NCBI GenBank assembly: GCA_017449525.1
Contig: JAFTFL010000002.1
Coordinates: 124,001-188,000 of the forward strand
Origin: Bacteroidales bacterium
GTDB taxonomy: Bacteria; Bacteroidota; Bacteroidia; Bacteroidales; P3
Reading direction: 5' to 3'
Length of the DNA stretch: 64,000 nt
In this document: piece by piece, positions 43,636 to 51,740 of the stretch
How the letters are laid out: every line of letters starts with the position of its first letter
Position numbering within the stretch: the first letter of the stretch is position 1
Notes under the pieces: model-generated
Databases searched by the model: none
Seen by the model: only the letters and a program-made list of their open reading frames with translations
What the model was told of the DNA's origin: nothing
Program-made: the position numbers and the translations under genes

Positions 43636-44487
43636 ATGCAAGAAGTGGAGGAATTGAACTATAAACAACTGTGTAAGCATGTGTGTGTGCTGGCCATGGA
43701 AGTGGGCGATTATCTGCGAGAAGAACGCCTGCATAGCGGCACCCCCACATCCGAGTCTAAGGGCTTGCACGACTTTGTAACTATGTTTGACAAGGAGGCA
43801 GAGAGGCGCATTGTGGTACGGCTTCAGGAGCTGATGCCCGATGCGGGCTACATTGCCGAGGAAGGACATGGTGAGCATCATGGCAATGAGCCTTTTGTGT
43901 GGATAATTGACCCGTTGGATGGCACTACTAATTTCATTCACCGTTTTGCCCCCACTTGTGTCAGTATCGCGCTGCAGCACCAGGGGCGCATGGTTCTGGG
44001 CGTGGTGTACGAGATATGGATGCAGGAGTGCTTCTATGCCTACGATGGAGGCGGGGCGTTCCTAAATGGTTCGCCAATCAGCGTCAGCTCCACGGCCCAT
44101 GTGGACGATGCCCTTCTGGCTACGGGTTTCCCCTATACAGATTTTAAGTTCATGTCGCAGTACATGAAACTTCTGGAGTGGTCCATGCACCACAGCCATG
44201 GGGTGCGTCGACTCGGTTCCGCAGCGGCCGATTTGGCTTATGTGGCCTGCGGAAGGGTCGATGGCTTTTTCGAGTATGGCCTGAAGCCTTACGATGTGGC
44301 GGCAGGAGCCTACATTGTGATGCAGGCTGGTGGTTGTGTAACCGATTTTTCGCGGCACGACAAGTGGTTGCATGGTGGTGAGATAGTGGCCTCCTCGGCT
44401 GCTATTGCTACCGAGTTGCAGCAGGTGGTCGAGCAGCACATGCATGCAAAGAAACGGCTACGCGATTACATGTTTACTCGTAAGTAG
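43636..44487 (+). CDS. suhB: Inositol monophosphatase family protein
   Basis: The 283-residue enzyme belongs to the lithium-sensitive phosphatase superfamily (inositol-1-phosphate, or 3'-phosphoadenosine phosphate in CysQ). Metal-site motifs are present: EEGHG (first acidic ligand), DPLDGTTNF and, near the C-terminus, GLKPYDVAAGAYIVMQAGG. The motif set fits SuhB-like IMPase better than CysQ. It sits alone between the AlkZ-like and NfeD genes. Confidence 0.88.
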   Translation: MQEVEELNYKQLCKHVCVLAMEVGDYLREERLHSGTPTSESKGLHDFVTMFDKEAERRIVVRLQELMPDAGYIAEEGHGEHHGNEPFVWIIDPLDGTTNFIHRFAPTCVSIALQHQGRMVLGVVYEIWMQECFYAYDGGGAFLNGSPISVSSTAHVDDALLATGFPYTDFKFMSQYMKLLEWSMHHSHGVRRLGSAAADLAYVACGRVDGFFEYGLKPYDVAAGAYIVMQAGGCVTDFSRHDKWLHGGEIVASSAAIATELQQVVEQHMHAKKRLRDYMFTRK

Positions 44488-44538
44488 CAGGAATCAAAAG
44501 CTTTTTATTGTTTAATCTCATTATTCATTGGCTTGACT

Positions 44539-45906
44539 ATGAACCGTTATTTTGCTCTGTTGATGCTCCTTGTGTCGCAGTGCGCGCTGCTGTTTGCCCA
44601 AGAGCCAGACACCTGTGCGGAAGTGCCTGTACAGATGCCTCTCAAGGTGTACCATTTCAAGATTGAAGAGGAGATAGCTCCGCCAGCCACGATGCGAGTT
44701 ACGAAGGCTCTTGAAGAGGCCGAACGCAAACGTTGCGACGTGGTGATCGTGAGCCTCAATACTTTTGGTGGTCGACTGGATGATGCTGATAAAATCCGTA
44801 CGGCTTTCCTGCGCAGTTCGGTGCCCGTGTGGGCTTATGTTGACAACAATGCAGCCTCGGCTGGTGCACTCATTGCGCTGGCGTGCGACTCTATCTACAT
44901 GCGTAGCGGGGCGAGTATCGGTGCCGCTACGGTGGTGAATGAGAGTGGTGAAGTACAACCCGATAAGTATCAGAGCTACATGCGCAGCCTCATGCGCACC
45001 ACGGCCGAGGCTAAGGGTCGCCGCCCCGATATAGCCGAAGCTATGGTGGACCCCGATGTGGAGGTGCACTCTATCTGCGATTCTGGCAAGGTGCTGACGT
45101 TCACAACTACCGAAGCGTTGAAGTACCATTTCTGCGAGGCCTCGGTCGAATCGCTTCACGAGTTGTTATCTCATGCTGGTGTGGAGAAGTACGACCTGGT
45201 GGAGCAACGCTACACTTTTGTTGAGAAGGTGGTCGGCTTTCTTGTTTCGCCAGGCATCAAGGCGTTGCTCATCATGCTCATTATCGCAGGCATTTACTTT
45301 GAACTCCAGTCGCCAGGCGTAGGGTTTCCCTTGATTATGGCTGTTGTGGCCGCACTGCTTTACTTCGCACCGCTCTATCTCGAAGGTTTGGCGGCGCACT
45401 GGGAAATCCTGTTGTTTGTGGTAGGGGTGGTGCTACTTGTGTTGGAATTGTTCGTCATTCCTGGTTTTGGAGTGGCGGGTATATCGGGCATCATCCTTAT
45501 GGTAGGTGGACTCACCCTCAGTATGGTCGCCAACATTGGGTTCGATTTTTCGCATGTACCTACCCTGACTATCGGTACCAGTTTGGCCACAGTGGTGGTG
45601 TCCATCACGGTGGCACTACCACTATCTATATGGTTGGGGAAAAGACTTTTTGAGAGCCGATTCGGGCAACGAATAGCTTTGGTCGAAGAACAGAAAGTCA
45701 GTGATGGTTACACGGTGGTCGAGCAGGGTCTTGCACAATTGGTTGGGCAGCGTGGACGTGCGGCTTCGGTGTTGCGCCCCTCTGGCAAGGTGGCTGTGGG
45801 TGAGGCGCTATACGATGCAGTGGCTCAGTACGGCTTCGTCGATGAGGATGAACCCGTTGTGGTGGTCGGTTGCGAGCACAATAGCCTTATTGTTACGAAG
45901 GAATAG
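44539..45906 (+). CDS. NfeD-family ClpP-class membrane serine protease
   Basis: The 455-residue protein has a signal peptide, a ClpP/SppA-like protease domain (about 30-220) with the serine in NNAASAGALIALACD, four to six C-terminal membrane helices, and a terminal OB-fold NfeD domain. Long NfeD proteins of this type cut hydrophobic or stomatin-like substrates in the inner membrane. ATG 44539 is preferred to TTG 44533. It is convergent with the AspT-like transporter gene. Confidence 0.9.
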   Translation: MNRYFALLMLLVSQCALLFAQEPDTCAEVPVQMPLKVYHFKIEEEIAPPATMRVTKALEEAERKRCDVVIVSLNTFGGRLDDADKIRTAFLRSSVPVWAYVDNNAASAGALIALACDSIYMRSGASIGAATVVNESGEVQPDKYQSYMRSLMRTTAEAKGRRPDIAEAMVDPDVEVHSICDSGKVLTFTTTEALKYHFCEASVESLHELLSHAGVEKYDLVEQRYTFVEKVVGFLVSPGIKALLIMLIIAGIYFELQSPGVGFPLIMAVVAALLYFAPLYLEGLAAHWEILLFVVGVVLLVLELFVIPGFGVAGISGIILMVGGLTLSMVANIGFDFSHVPTLTIGTSLATVVVSITVALPLSIWLGKRLFESRFGQRIALVEEQKVSDGYTVVEQGLAQLVGQRGRAASVLRPSGKVAVGEALYDAVAQYGFVDEDEPVVVVGCEHNSLIVTKE

Positions 45907-45932
45907 TCTTCTTGTGCTGCACGGTGTCTGCC

Positions 45933-47138
45933 TCAAGCAAACAGCACCAGCAGTTGTGCTACCAGCACGCGCAGGAACATCGAGAGGGGGTAGACCGTAG
46001 TGTATGCTATGTTGGCTTGATTGCCTGGACCCAAGTCGTTGCTGTAGGCCAGGGCGGGTGGGTCAGTGGTGGCGCCGCTAATGAGTCCAGCTATGGTGAA
46101 GTAGCTGAGCTTGCAAAGTTTGCGTGCTATAAAGCCCATGGTCAGACAGGGCACGACTGTGATGATAACACCCCACAGCACCCACCAGTAACCTCCGCCG
46201 AGAATGGTTTCCAAGAATCCTTGTCCAGCACTGATGCCCACTGAGGCCATGAAGATACTGATGCCGATTTGACGTATCATGATGTTGGCCGACGGGGCTA
46301 TATACGTATTGAGGTGGATGCGCGGCCCAAAGTAGGAGAGGAGGATAGAGGCGATGAGAGGGCCTCCTGCCATACCGAGTTTGACTGGCACACTCATGCC
46401 AGGAATACGTATGGGCATCATGCCCAATAGTATGCCAAGCACGATGCCGATGAAGATGAAGAACAGGTTGGGCTGTTCTTTCTGGGGCTGCTTGCGGTTG
46501 GCAATGCTCTGCTGTAGCTCCATTCCATTGCGGTGGCGGTTACGCTCCATCAGAGCCGTCTCTTCTTCAAAGTTGAACTTACACAGTGATTTCAGTACAG
46601 TGATGCTCATGATGATGCCGATGACTCCCAGTGGGTAGGCTACGGCGTAGCCTTGAGCGTAGAGCGGATTGTCGGCATTGGCATGCAGGTCGGAGAAGGT
46701 TTGCTGAGCTGCACCCAGTCCGGGCGTGTTGGTTACCGCACCATAGAGCACACCGGTCATGGCGGCTGGGTCGGTGTCCGTAATGTGCCACAGCAAAATA
46801 GCCAAGCCGCTACCCAGTAGGATAAGTCCTGCTGCTAACAAGTTGAGCATGATGCCTCCCGAACGGAATGAGGCAAAAAACGTAGGGCCTACCTCTACGC
46901 CAATCGTATAGATAAACAACATCAGGCCAAACTCCTTCATGAAGTGGCCTGTGGTGGGGTCAATGCTCAACCCCATCTGTCCAAGGGCTATACCTGCAAA
47001 GAGTATCCAGGTAACGCCCAGGTTGATTTTCCCTATTTTGATGTGGCTTAAGGTGAGTCCAATAGCGATAGTGAGTGATAGTAGTAGTAGCGAGTTGGCT
47101 ACGCTGTGGGTTGTGAATAGTGTGGCAATCCAGTTCAT
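45933..47138 (-). CDS. AspT/YidE-type transporter lacking TrkA_C domains
   Basis: The 401-residue protein has two blocks of membrane helices (about 1-185 and 225-401) matching the duplicated Asp-Al_Ex module of aspartate:alanine exchangers, with GAVTNTPGLGAAQQ in the first and GLISGATTDPPAL in the second. Typical family members are about 550 residues and carry two TrkA_C (RCK_C) domains between the blocks; here only ~40 charged residues link them. The substrate is unknown. It lies 19 bp after the LysR gene on the same strand. Confidence 0.85.
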   Translation of the reverse strand: MNWIATLFTTHSVANSLLLLSLTIAIGLTLSHIKIGKINLGVTWILFAGIALGQMGLSIDPTTGHFMKEFGLMLFIYTIGVEVGPTFFASFRSGGIMLNLLAAGLILLGSGLAILLWHITDTDPAAMTGVLYGAVTNTPGLGAAQQTFSDLHANADNPLYAQGYAVAYPLGVIGIIMSITVLKSLCKFNFEEETALMERNRHRNGMELQQSIANRKQPQKEQPNLFFIFIGIVLGILLGMMPIRIPGMSVPVKLGMAGGPLIASILLSYFGPRIHLNTYIAPSANIMIRQIGISIFMASVGISAGQGFLETILGGGYWWVLWGVIITVVPCLTMGFIARKLCKLSYFTIAGLISGATTDPPALAYSNDLGPGNQANIAYTTVYPLSMFLRVLVAQLLVLFA

Positions 47139-47157
47139 TAGTATCGTTTCAGTTGGG

Positions 47158-48057
47158 TTATAGGTTCATGCGCGCCAGCCCAAAATCCCTTGTTTGGCGG
47201 AGCGTTTCAATAAAGGTACGTGTGGCGTACTTCATGTAGCCGTCGTGGGCGGTGTGGTAGCAGCCCTGCATGTCGTAGTCGCCATCGCTGATGGGGATGG
47301 CCACTACTCCGCTGTGGCGTCGGGCAGTGGCCTGCGAAAGCAGTGTTGCCCAATGGCTTGAGGCTACGAGGTCAAGTAGCAGTGTAACCGAGTCGAGCTC
47401 CATGCGCACGTCGTACACATAGGAACTGTTGTCGACGGCGTGGTCGAACGTGTCGCGAGCCTGCATGCCCTTCATGGGTAAAATCAAGGGGTGGCGTTGC
47501 AGGTCGCGTAGGCTGATGCTGCCGACGGTCGAGAGGGGGTGTGTGTTGCTCACCACCACAGCCAATCGGTTGTCGAAGAGTTTGTATGAGTCGATTCCTG
47601 GGTAGGTCTTCAGTGGCTTGTAGCTTAGGGCGATGTCGATGCTGCGCTGATGCAGCCGCTGCATCAGTTCCTGCATGGAGCGAATCTGCACTTCGAGCTT
47701 GACTGCTGGGTAGTTCCGGGCAAAAGCCTGAAGGGTACTGCTCAGCAACAACGAGAAGGTGTAGGTCGTGCCAATGCGGAGTGTGCCCGTCTGTAGTTGC
47801 TGCACCTCGGCTATGCTGTCAATGCCTGCATCGGCAGCCTCTAAGGTGCGCACGGCGTGAGCCAAGAAGTTCTGTCCGCAGTCCGTCAGTTCCACTCTAT
47901 GGGAGTCGCGCTGTAAAAGAGCAACTCCCAACTCGTTCTCCAACTGCTTCACTTGTTGCGAAAGCGTGCTTTGGCTCACAAACAGCTGCTGCGCTGCTTC
48001 GGAGAAGTTGCGCAGGCGAGCCACTTGGACGAAATACCTCAGTTGTCGCAGTTCCAT
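47158..48057 (-). CDS. LysR-family transcriptional regulator
   Basis: The 299-residue protein has an N-terminal winged helix-turn-helix (MELRQLRYFVQVARLRNFSE...SQSTLSQQVKQLE) and a LysR substrate-binding domain from about 90 on. It lacks the paired cysteines of OxyR, so I do not call it OxyR. It is followed closely by the AspT-like transporter, a probable target. ATG 48057 is chosen; the upstream TTG 48069 lies inside the promoter box. The transcript would be almost leaderless. Confidence 0.93.
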   Translation of the reverse strand: MELRQLRYFVQVARLRNFSEAAQQLFVSQSTLSQQVKQLENELGVALLQRDSHRVELTDCGQNFLAHAVRTLEAADAGIDSIAEVQQLQTGTLRIGTTYTFSLLLSSTLQAFARNYPAVKLEVQIRSMQELMQRLHQRSIDIALSYKPLKTYPGIDSYKLFDNRLAVVVSNTHPLSTVGSISLRDLQRHPLILPMKGMQARDTFDHAVDNSSYVYDVRMELDSVTLLLDLVASSHWATLLSQATARRHSGVVAIPISDGDYDMQGCYHTAHDGYMKYATRTFIETLRQTRDFGLARMNL

Positions 48058-48063
48058 AATAGT

Positions 48064-48089
48064 TTGCAAAGATACGGAAAGCTTTGCAA
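48064..48089 (-). promoter_or_regulatory. lysR promoter box overlapped by an inverted repeat (likely operator)
   Basis: TTGCAAAG (48064-48071) and CTTTGCAA (48082-48089) form an 8-bp perfect inverted repeat with 10 bp between. The minus-strand -7 box TATCTTTG (48067-48074) overlaps the proximal arm. The site is about 10 bp from ATG 48057, so binding there would block lysR transcription. Autoregulation is an inference from this layout. Confidence 0.5.
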
Positions 48090-48093
48090 CGTT

Positions 48094-48237
48094 TTATTCT
48101 TTGCCCTTCGTTTTTGCATCATCTTCTCTGGTGAGAGCATTCTCTTTGAGGTAGGTACTGATGCCTATGACAATCAGTATGCCAAGTGCCAGTGCTGTCC
48201 AGATAACTTTTCCTTGAATTGCAAGTGTTGAGATCAT
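48094..48237 (-). CDS. Small single-span membrane protein (47 residues)
   Basis: ATG 48237 gives a short amphipathic start (MISTLAIQGKVIW), one membrane helix (TALALGILIVIGIST) and a charged tail KENALTREDDAKTKGKE. A -7 box lies about 62 bp upstream, and the lysR gene starts 36 bp after the stop. The shape resembles small accessory membrane proteins, but no family is recognised. Confidence 0.55.
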   Translation of the reverse strand: MISTLAIQGKVIWTALALGILIVIGISTYLKENALTREDDAKTKGKE

Positions 48238-48298
48238 GTTGATAATGGTTTTAAGTTGTTTTGGCGGTGAAGCCGTATTCTGTTTTGTTTTTCGGCTG

Positions 48299-48306
48299 CA
48301 AAAGTA
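48299..48306 (-). promoter_or_regulatory. Inner -7 promoter box upstream of the 47-residue membrane protein
   Basis: The minus strand reads TACTTTTG (TAnnTTTG). It lies between repeat array 4 and the small gene. Confidence 0.5.
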
Positions 48307-48449
48307 GATTGTCTTTTCTGCTGGCGAAGGAAAATGGCTATAGTTTGTTTCGATTTTTTGTATCGGCATGTTGGCATCGAGGTGTGTGGCAAGTTGTTGG
48401 GTGGGTGTCTGGATGTAGGGGCAGGTGGCTCTGTGTCGGTGGGGGTGGC

Positions 48450-48700
48450 GGGGCTGTACCGTCCGTATGTGTGGTGCTACGGGGTGAGAACGTACGAAAT
48501 CGGGGCCTGGAACCGCGGTGCGAAGTGTCGTGCGCCGACGGGCCTTATGCCGCACGACACCAATATCTACGCCGTACGGTATGGACCCACATGCCGTACG
48601 ACTTATATTGTGTTTAACTGCGTGAAATGTAGTGATATGGTGGATTGAGTGGTCGGCTTTCGTACGGGATGTGCATCGGATGTCGTAGGCTTCTGCCTCC
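48450..48700. repeat. 22-bp periodic palindromic repeat array 4
   Basis: The best run has units at 48524, 48546, 48568, 48590, 48612, 48634 and 48656 on a 22-bp phase, with a further unit one base out at about 48679. Core matches include GCCGTACGGTATGG, ATGCCGTACGAC and TTCGTACGGGATG. Earlier units at 48450 and about 48471 belong to a shifted phase. No gene is visible in 48238-49078 (840 bp); the remainder has promoter boxes only. Confidence 0.72.
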
Positions 48701-48791
48701 TGCTCACATGCGTGGGAGGGTAGGTGGAGAAAGAAAAGGTGGGGTGCGTGCCGAGGACTTTGTGACTGGGAGTTGCCTCGCGTTGACAGTG

Positions 48792-48799
48792 CAAAGATA
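48792..48799 (-). promoter_or_regulatory. Outer promoter-like -7 box upstream of array 4
   Basis: The minus strand reads TATCTTTG (TAnnTTTG). A transcript from here would cross array 4 toward the small membrane protein and lysR. Confidence 0.38.
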
Positions 48800-49078
48800 A
48801 GCATATTTTTCTGGTTGCTGCAAGGGAAATTGAGCCGAGGCGTTGTGGCGAGAGGTCAATGCCTGTGGTTGGTTATGGAATGGGCTGATGGAATTGTGAT
48901 TACACAGATTGCGCTAAGTTTTGATGCAGCGTACAATTTTGTGCGCCAATATGCGTTTCATCCTATGTGTGAACTGCAGTCGATGTGGGTGGAGGTGGTT
49001 GGTGGGGGCAGTGGACTGCACTTTTGCATGAGAATGTCCTGTGTTGACTGAAGATGAAAGAATAAAGCATTTAGCATA

Positions 49079-50518
49079 ATGGAAATCAAACTTTACAAGG
49101 GGATAGAGACCCCGATGGATATGGTGCTGCTCTATGGCAGCGAGGTGGCAGCCAAAGCAATGCCGCTTAAAAAGGACGAGTGGGCTCTGCTGCAGGAGCG
49201 TAAGACGGCCGACGCAGAGTCGTTGCTCGTGTTCGACCGCCTGCCGCATCACCTATATATACAGAACTACAATTCTGAGTTGCCCTCCGAAAGCATGTGG
49301 GAGCACCTGCGCCGCTCGGCTGCCAAGTTGCAGCAACGTCTTGTCGACGAGGGAGTGCGCGAGGTGTATCTATGTGGCCGTGGCGTCATACCCGAGGAAA
49401 TGTTGGCTTTCGTGGAAGGTCTCCACATGGCCAACTATCGTTTCGATAGGTATAAGACGAAGAAAGACAAGTCTCTGGATCGCATTTGGGTTGACGAGAG
49501 CATTGTCAGTCAGAGCATGCTGGATGAAAACTTGGTGCTGTGGCGCAACATTGACCGTTGTCGCGATTGGGTGAACGAGCCCGTGATGGCACTCAATGCA
49601 GCACGTTTTGCCGACGAATTGAAAGCGCGTGCCGACGAGTTGCACGTGGACTGCACGGTGCTTGGCCAAAAGCAGATAGAGGCCTTGAAGATGGGTGGAC
49701 TGCTGGCGGTGAACAAGGGAAGTGTGGACGAAGCACGCTTCGTTATACTTGAATACAAGGCCGAGCAGCCTGTCAACGAACGGCCTATAGCACTGGTTGG
49801 TAAAGGAGTAATGTACGACACGGGCGGCCTCAACATCAAGCCCGACGACTACATGCAGGAGATGAAGAGCGACATGGCTGGCGCAGCCACAATGGCATCG
49901 GTGCTATTCGCAGCAGCCGAAAACCAGCTGCCGGTGCATATCGTAGCCCTTCTCCCTCTTACCGACAGCCGCCCCGGCGGCAATGCCTACGCGGCTGACG
50001 ACATCCTCACAATGTATGACGGTACGACAGTGGAGGTCATCAACACCGATGCCGAGGGTCGACTGCTACTGGCCGATGCGGTGGCCTATAGCAACCGCTT
50101 CAATCCCTGCTTGATAATCGATGCCGCAACCCTAACGGGTGCCGCCGTGAGAGCCATCGGCACCTTTGGCATTGCCGCTATGCAGCAGGGCGCCGACAAT
50201 GCGATGTCGCTCCTCAAAATCGTCGGCAACAAGGTCTACGAACGTCTGGTGGAATTCCCCTTCTGGGAAGAATACGACAAACTCATCGAGTCTGAAGTGG
50301 CAGATATCAAAAACTGTGGCATCGCACAGGCTGGGGCAATTACGGCTGGGAAGTTCGTGGCACACTTTGCCAAACAACCCTATATCCACCTCGACATAGC
50401 GGGAGTGGCCTTCTTCTCGAAGCGAGAGTCGTTCTACGGCGTTGGAGCCAGCGGCTATGGCATCCGCTTGCTTTACGCATTTCTTCAAACATGCGACGTA
50501 ATGAACTTAAACAAATAA
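49079..50518 (+). CDS. pepA: M17 leucyl aminopeptidase
   Basis: This cytosolic two-metal aminopeptidase removes N-terminal residues from peptides. The 479-residue protein has the M17 N-terminal domain and the catalytic domain with VGKGVMYDTGGLNIKP, metal-binding KSDMAGAA and the signature NTDAEGRLLL. Length and motifs are normal. pdxA follows after 11 bp, so they form an operon. Peptide use fits the secreted proteases elsewhere in the window. Confidence 0.95.
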   Translation: MEIKLYKGIETPMDMVLLYGSEVAAKAMPLKKDEWALLQERKTADAESLLVFDRLPHHLYIQNYNSELPSESMWEHLRRSAAKLQQRLVDEGVREVYLCGRGVIPEEMLAFVEGLHMANYRFDRYKTKKDKSLDRIWVDESIVSQSMLDENLVLWRNIDRCRDWVNEPVMALNAARFADELKARADELHVDCTVLGQKQIEALKMGGLLAVNKGSVDEARFVILEYKAEQPVNERPIALVGKGVMYDTGGLNIKPDDYMQEMKSDMAGAATMASVLFAAAENQLPVHIVALLPLTDSRPGGNAYAADDILTMYDGTTVEVINTDAEGRLLLADAVAYSNRFNPCLIIDAATLTGAAVRAIGTFGIAAMQQGADNAMSLLKIVGNKVYERLVEFPFWEEYDKLIESEVADIKNCGIAQAGAITAGKFVAHFAKQPYIHLDIAGVAFFSKRESFYGVGASGYGIRLLYAFLQTCDVMNLNK

Positions 50519-50529
50519 ATATAGACATC

Positions 50530-51567
50530 ATGAACGATAAGAAAAAAATAAGACTTGCCATCACCCAGGGCGACATCAATGGCATAAGCTATGAGGTGAT
50601 ACTGAAAACCTTTGCCGACGCCCGTATGTATGACGTATGTACCCCAGTGTTGTATGGCTCCACCAAAGTGGCATCGTACCACAAGAAGTTGCTTCCGCAG
50701 CTTCAGGGCGAAATAAATATCACGGCTATTCACGACGCCGAACAGGCTCAAGACCATCACTTGAATGTCATCAACCTTACGTCGGAAGAGGTGAAAATCG
50801 ACGTGGGCAAGTCGACTGAAGTGGCAGGCGAGCTATCGCGCGCTGCATTGGAACGCGCTTGCGAGGACTTGAAGAAGGGCGTGGTCGATGTGCTGGTTAC
50901 TGCCCCCATCAACAAAAAGAACATCCAGTCCGCAACGTTTGACTTTCCTGGCCATACGGAATATCTGTCTAATAAGTTCGAGAGCCACTCTTTGATGATG
51001 ATGGTGTGCGACCGCATCCGTATAGGTATTCTTACGAACCACCTCGCGCTGCGCGATGTGCCAGAGGCCATCACGAGGGAGTTGCTCATGGAGAAATTGC
51101 AGCTGATGCATGACTCGCTGAAGCGCGACTTTGGCATTCCGATGCCCAAAATAGCAGTGCTTGCACTCAATCCGCATGCAGGCGACAACGGAGTGATAGG
51201 CAGCGAAGACCAAACTATCGTGCAGCCTACCATCAATGAGGCGTCCGAAAAGGGTATCCTGGCCTATGGGCCTTACCCGTCCGACGGTTTCTTTGGCTCG
51301 TCGGAGTTCAACAAGTTCGATGGTGTGCTGGCACTGTATCACGACCAAGGGTTAATACCATTTAAGCTGATGTCGTTCACCGAAGGAGTTAACTTCACGG
51401 CAGGTTTGCCCATCATCCGTACTTCGCCGGCTCACGGCACCGCCTATGACATTGCCGGACGCGGACTGGCCAGCGAGCAATCTTTCAGGAGTGCTATCTA
51501 TCTGGCCTGCACGGTTTATAGAAATCGTGTTGAATATGATGAACTCACCCGTAATCCGTTGAAGTAA
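50530..51567 (+). CDS. pdxA: 4-hydroxythreonine-4-phosphate dehydrogenase
   Basis: PdxA oxidises 4-phosphohydroxy-L-threonine in the DXP-dependent pyridoxal phosphate pathway, which also uses the product of Dxs. The 345 residues show APINKKNI, FPGHTEYL (His ligand), LNPHAGD and LYHDQGLIP. ATG 50530 is preferred to an upstream ATG overlapping pepA. The stop codon lies inside the terminator stem. Confidence 0.95.
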   Translation: MNDKKKIRLAITQGDINGISYEVILKTFADARMYDVCTPVLYGSTKVASYHKKLLPQLQGEINITAIHDAEQAQDHHLNVINLTSEEVKIDVGKSTEVAGELSRAALERACEDLKKGVVDVLVTAPINKKNIQSATFDFPGHTEYLSNKFESHSLMMMVCDRIRIGILTNHLALRDVPEAITRELLMEKLQLMHDSLKRDFGIPMPKIAVLALNPHAGDNGVIGSEDQTIVQPTINEASEKGILAYGPYPSDGFFGSSEFNKFDGVLALYHDQGLIPFKLMSFTEGVNFTAGLPIIRTSPAHGTAYDIAGRGLASEQSFRSAIYLACTVYRNRVEYDELTRNPLK

Positions 51568-51596
51568 CACTTCAGCGGATTGCGACTCTTTTTTTG
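51554..51596 (+). terminator. Terminator overlapping the end of pdxA
   Basis: A 12-bp stem (51554-51565 with 51569-51580, one G-U pair) closes a 3-base loop and is followed by a T-run at 51588-51596. The stem includes the last codons of pdxA and its stop. Confidence 0.85.
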
Positions 51597-51740
51597 TACA
51601 TAAACAAGTGTAATATACTTCTCTGACAAAGCACTTTTTGTGGACTATAGGTCGGTAGATTGCTGTCTGACGAGTAGTTCATGGCAGGGTGTGTAGGTGA
51701 AGGTCGGGGTAGTATGAGGGAATAATAGTAGGCAGTCCTC

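Noticed and set aside
47158..48057. Calling the LysR gene oxyR
   Set aside because: The redox cysteine pair of OxyR is not present and no peroxide genes are adjacent.
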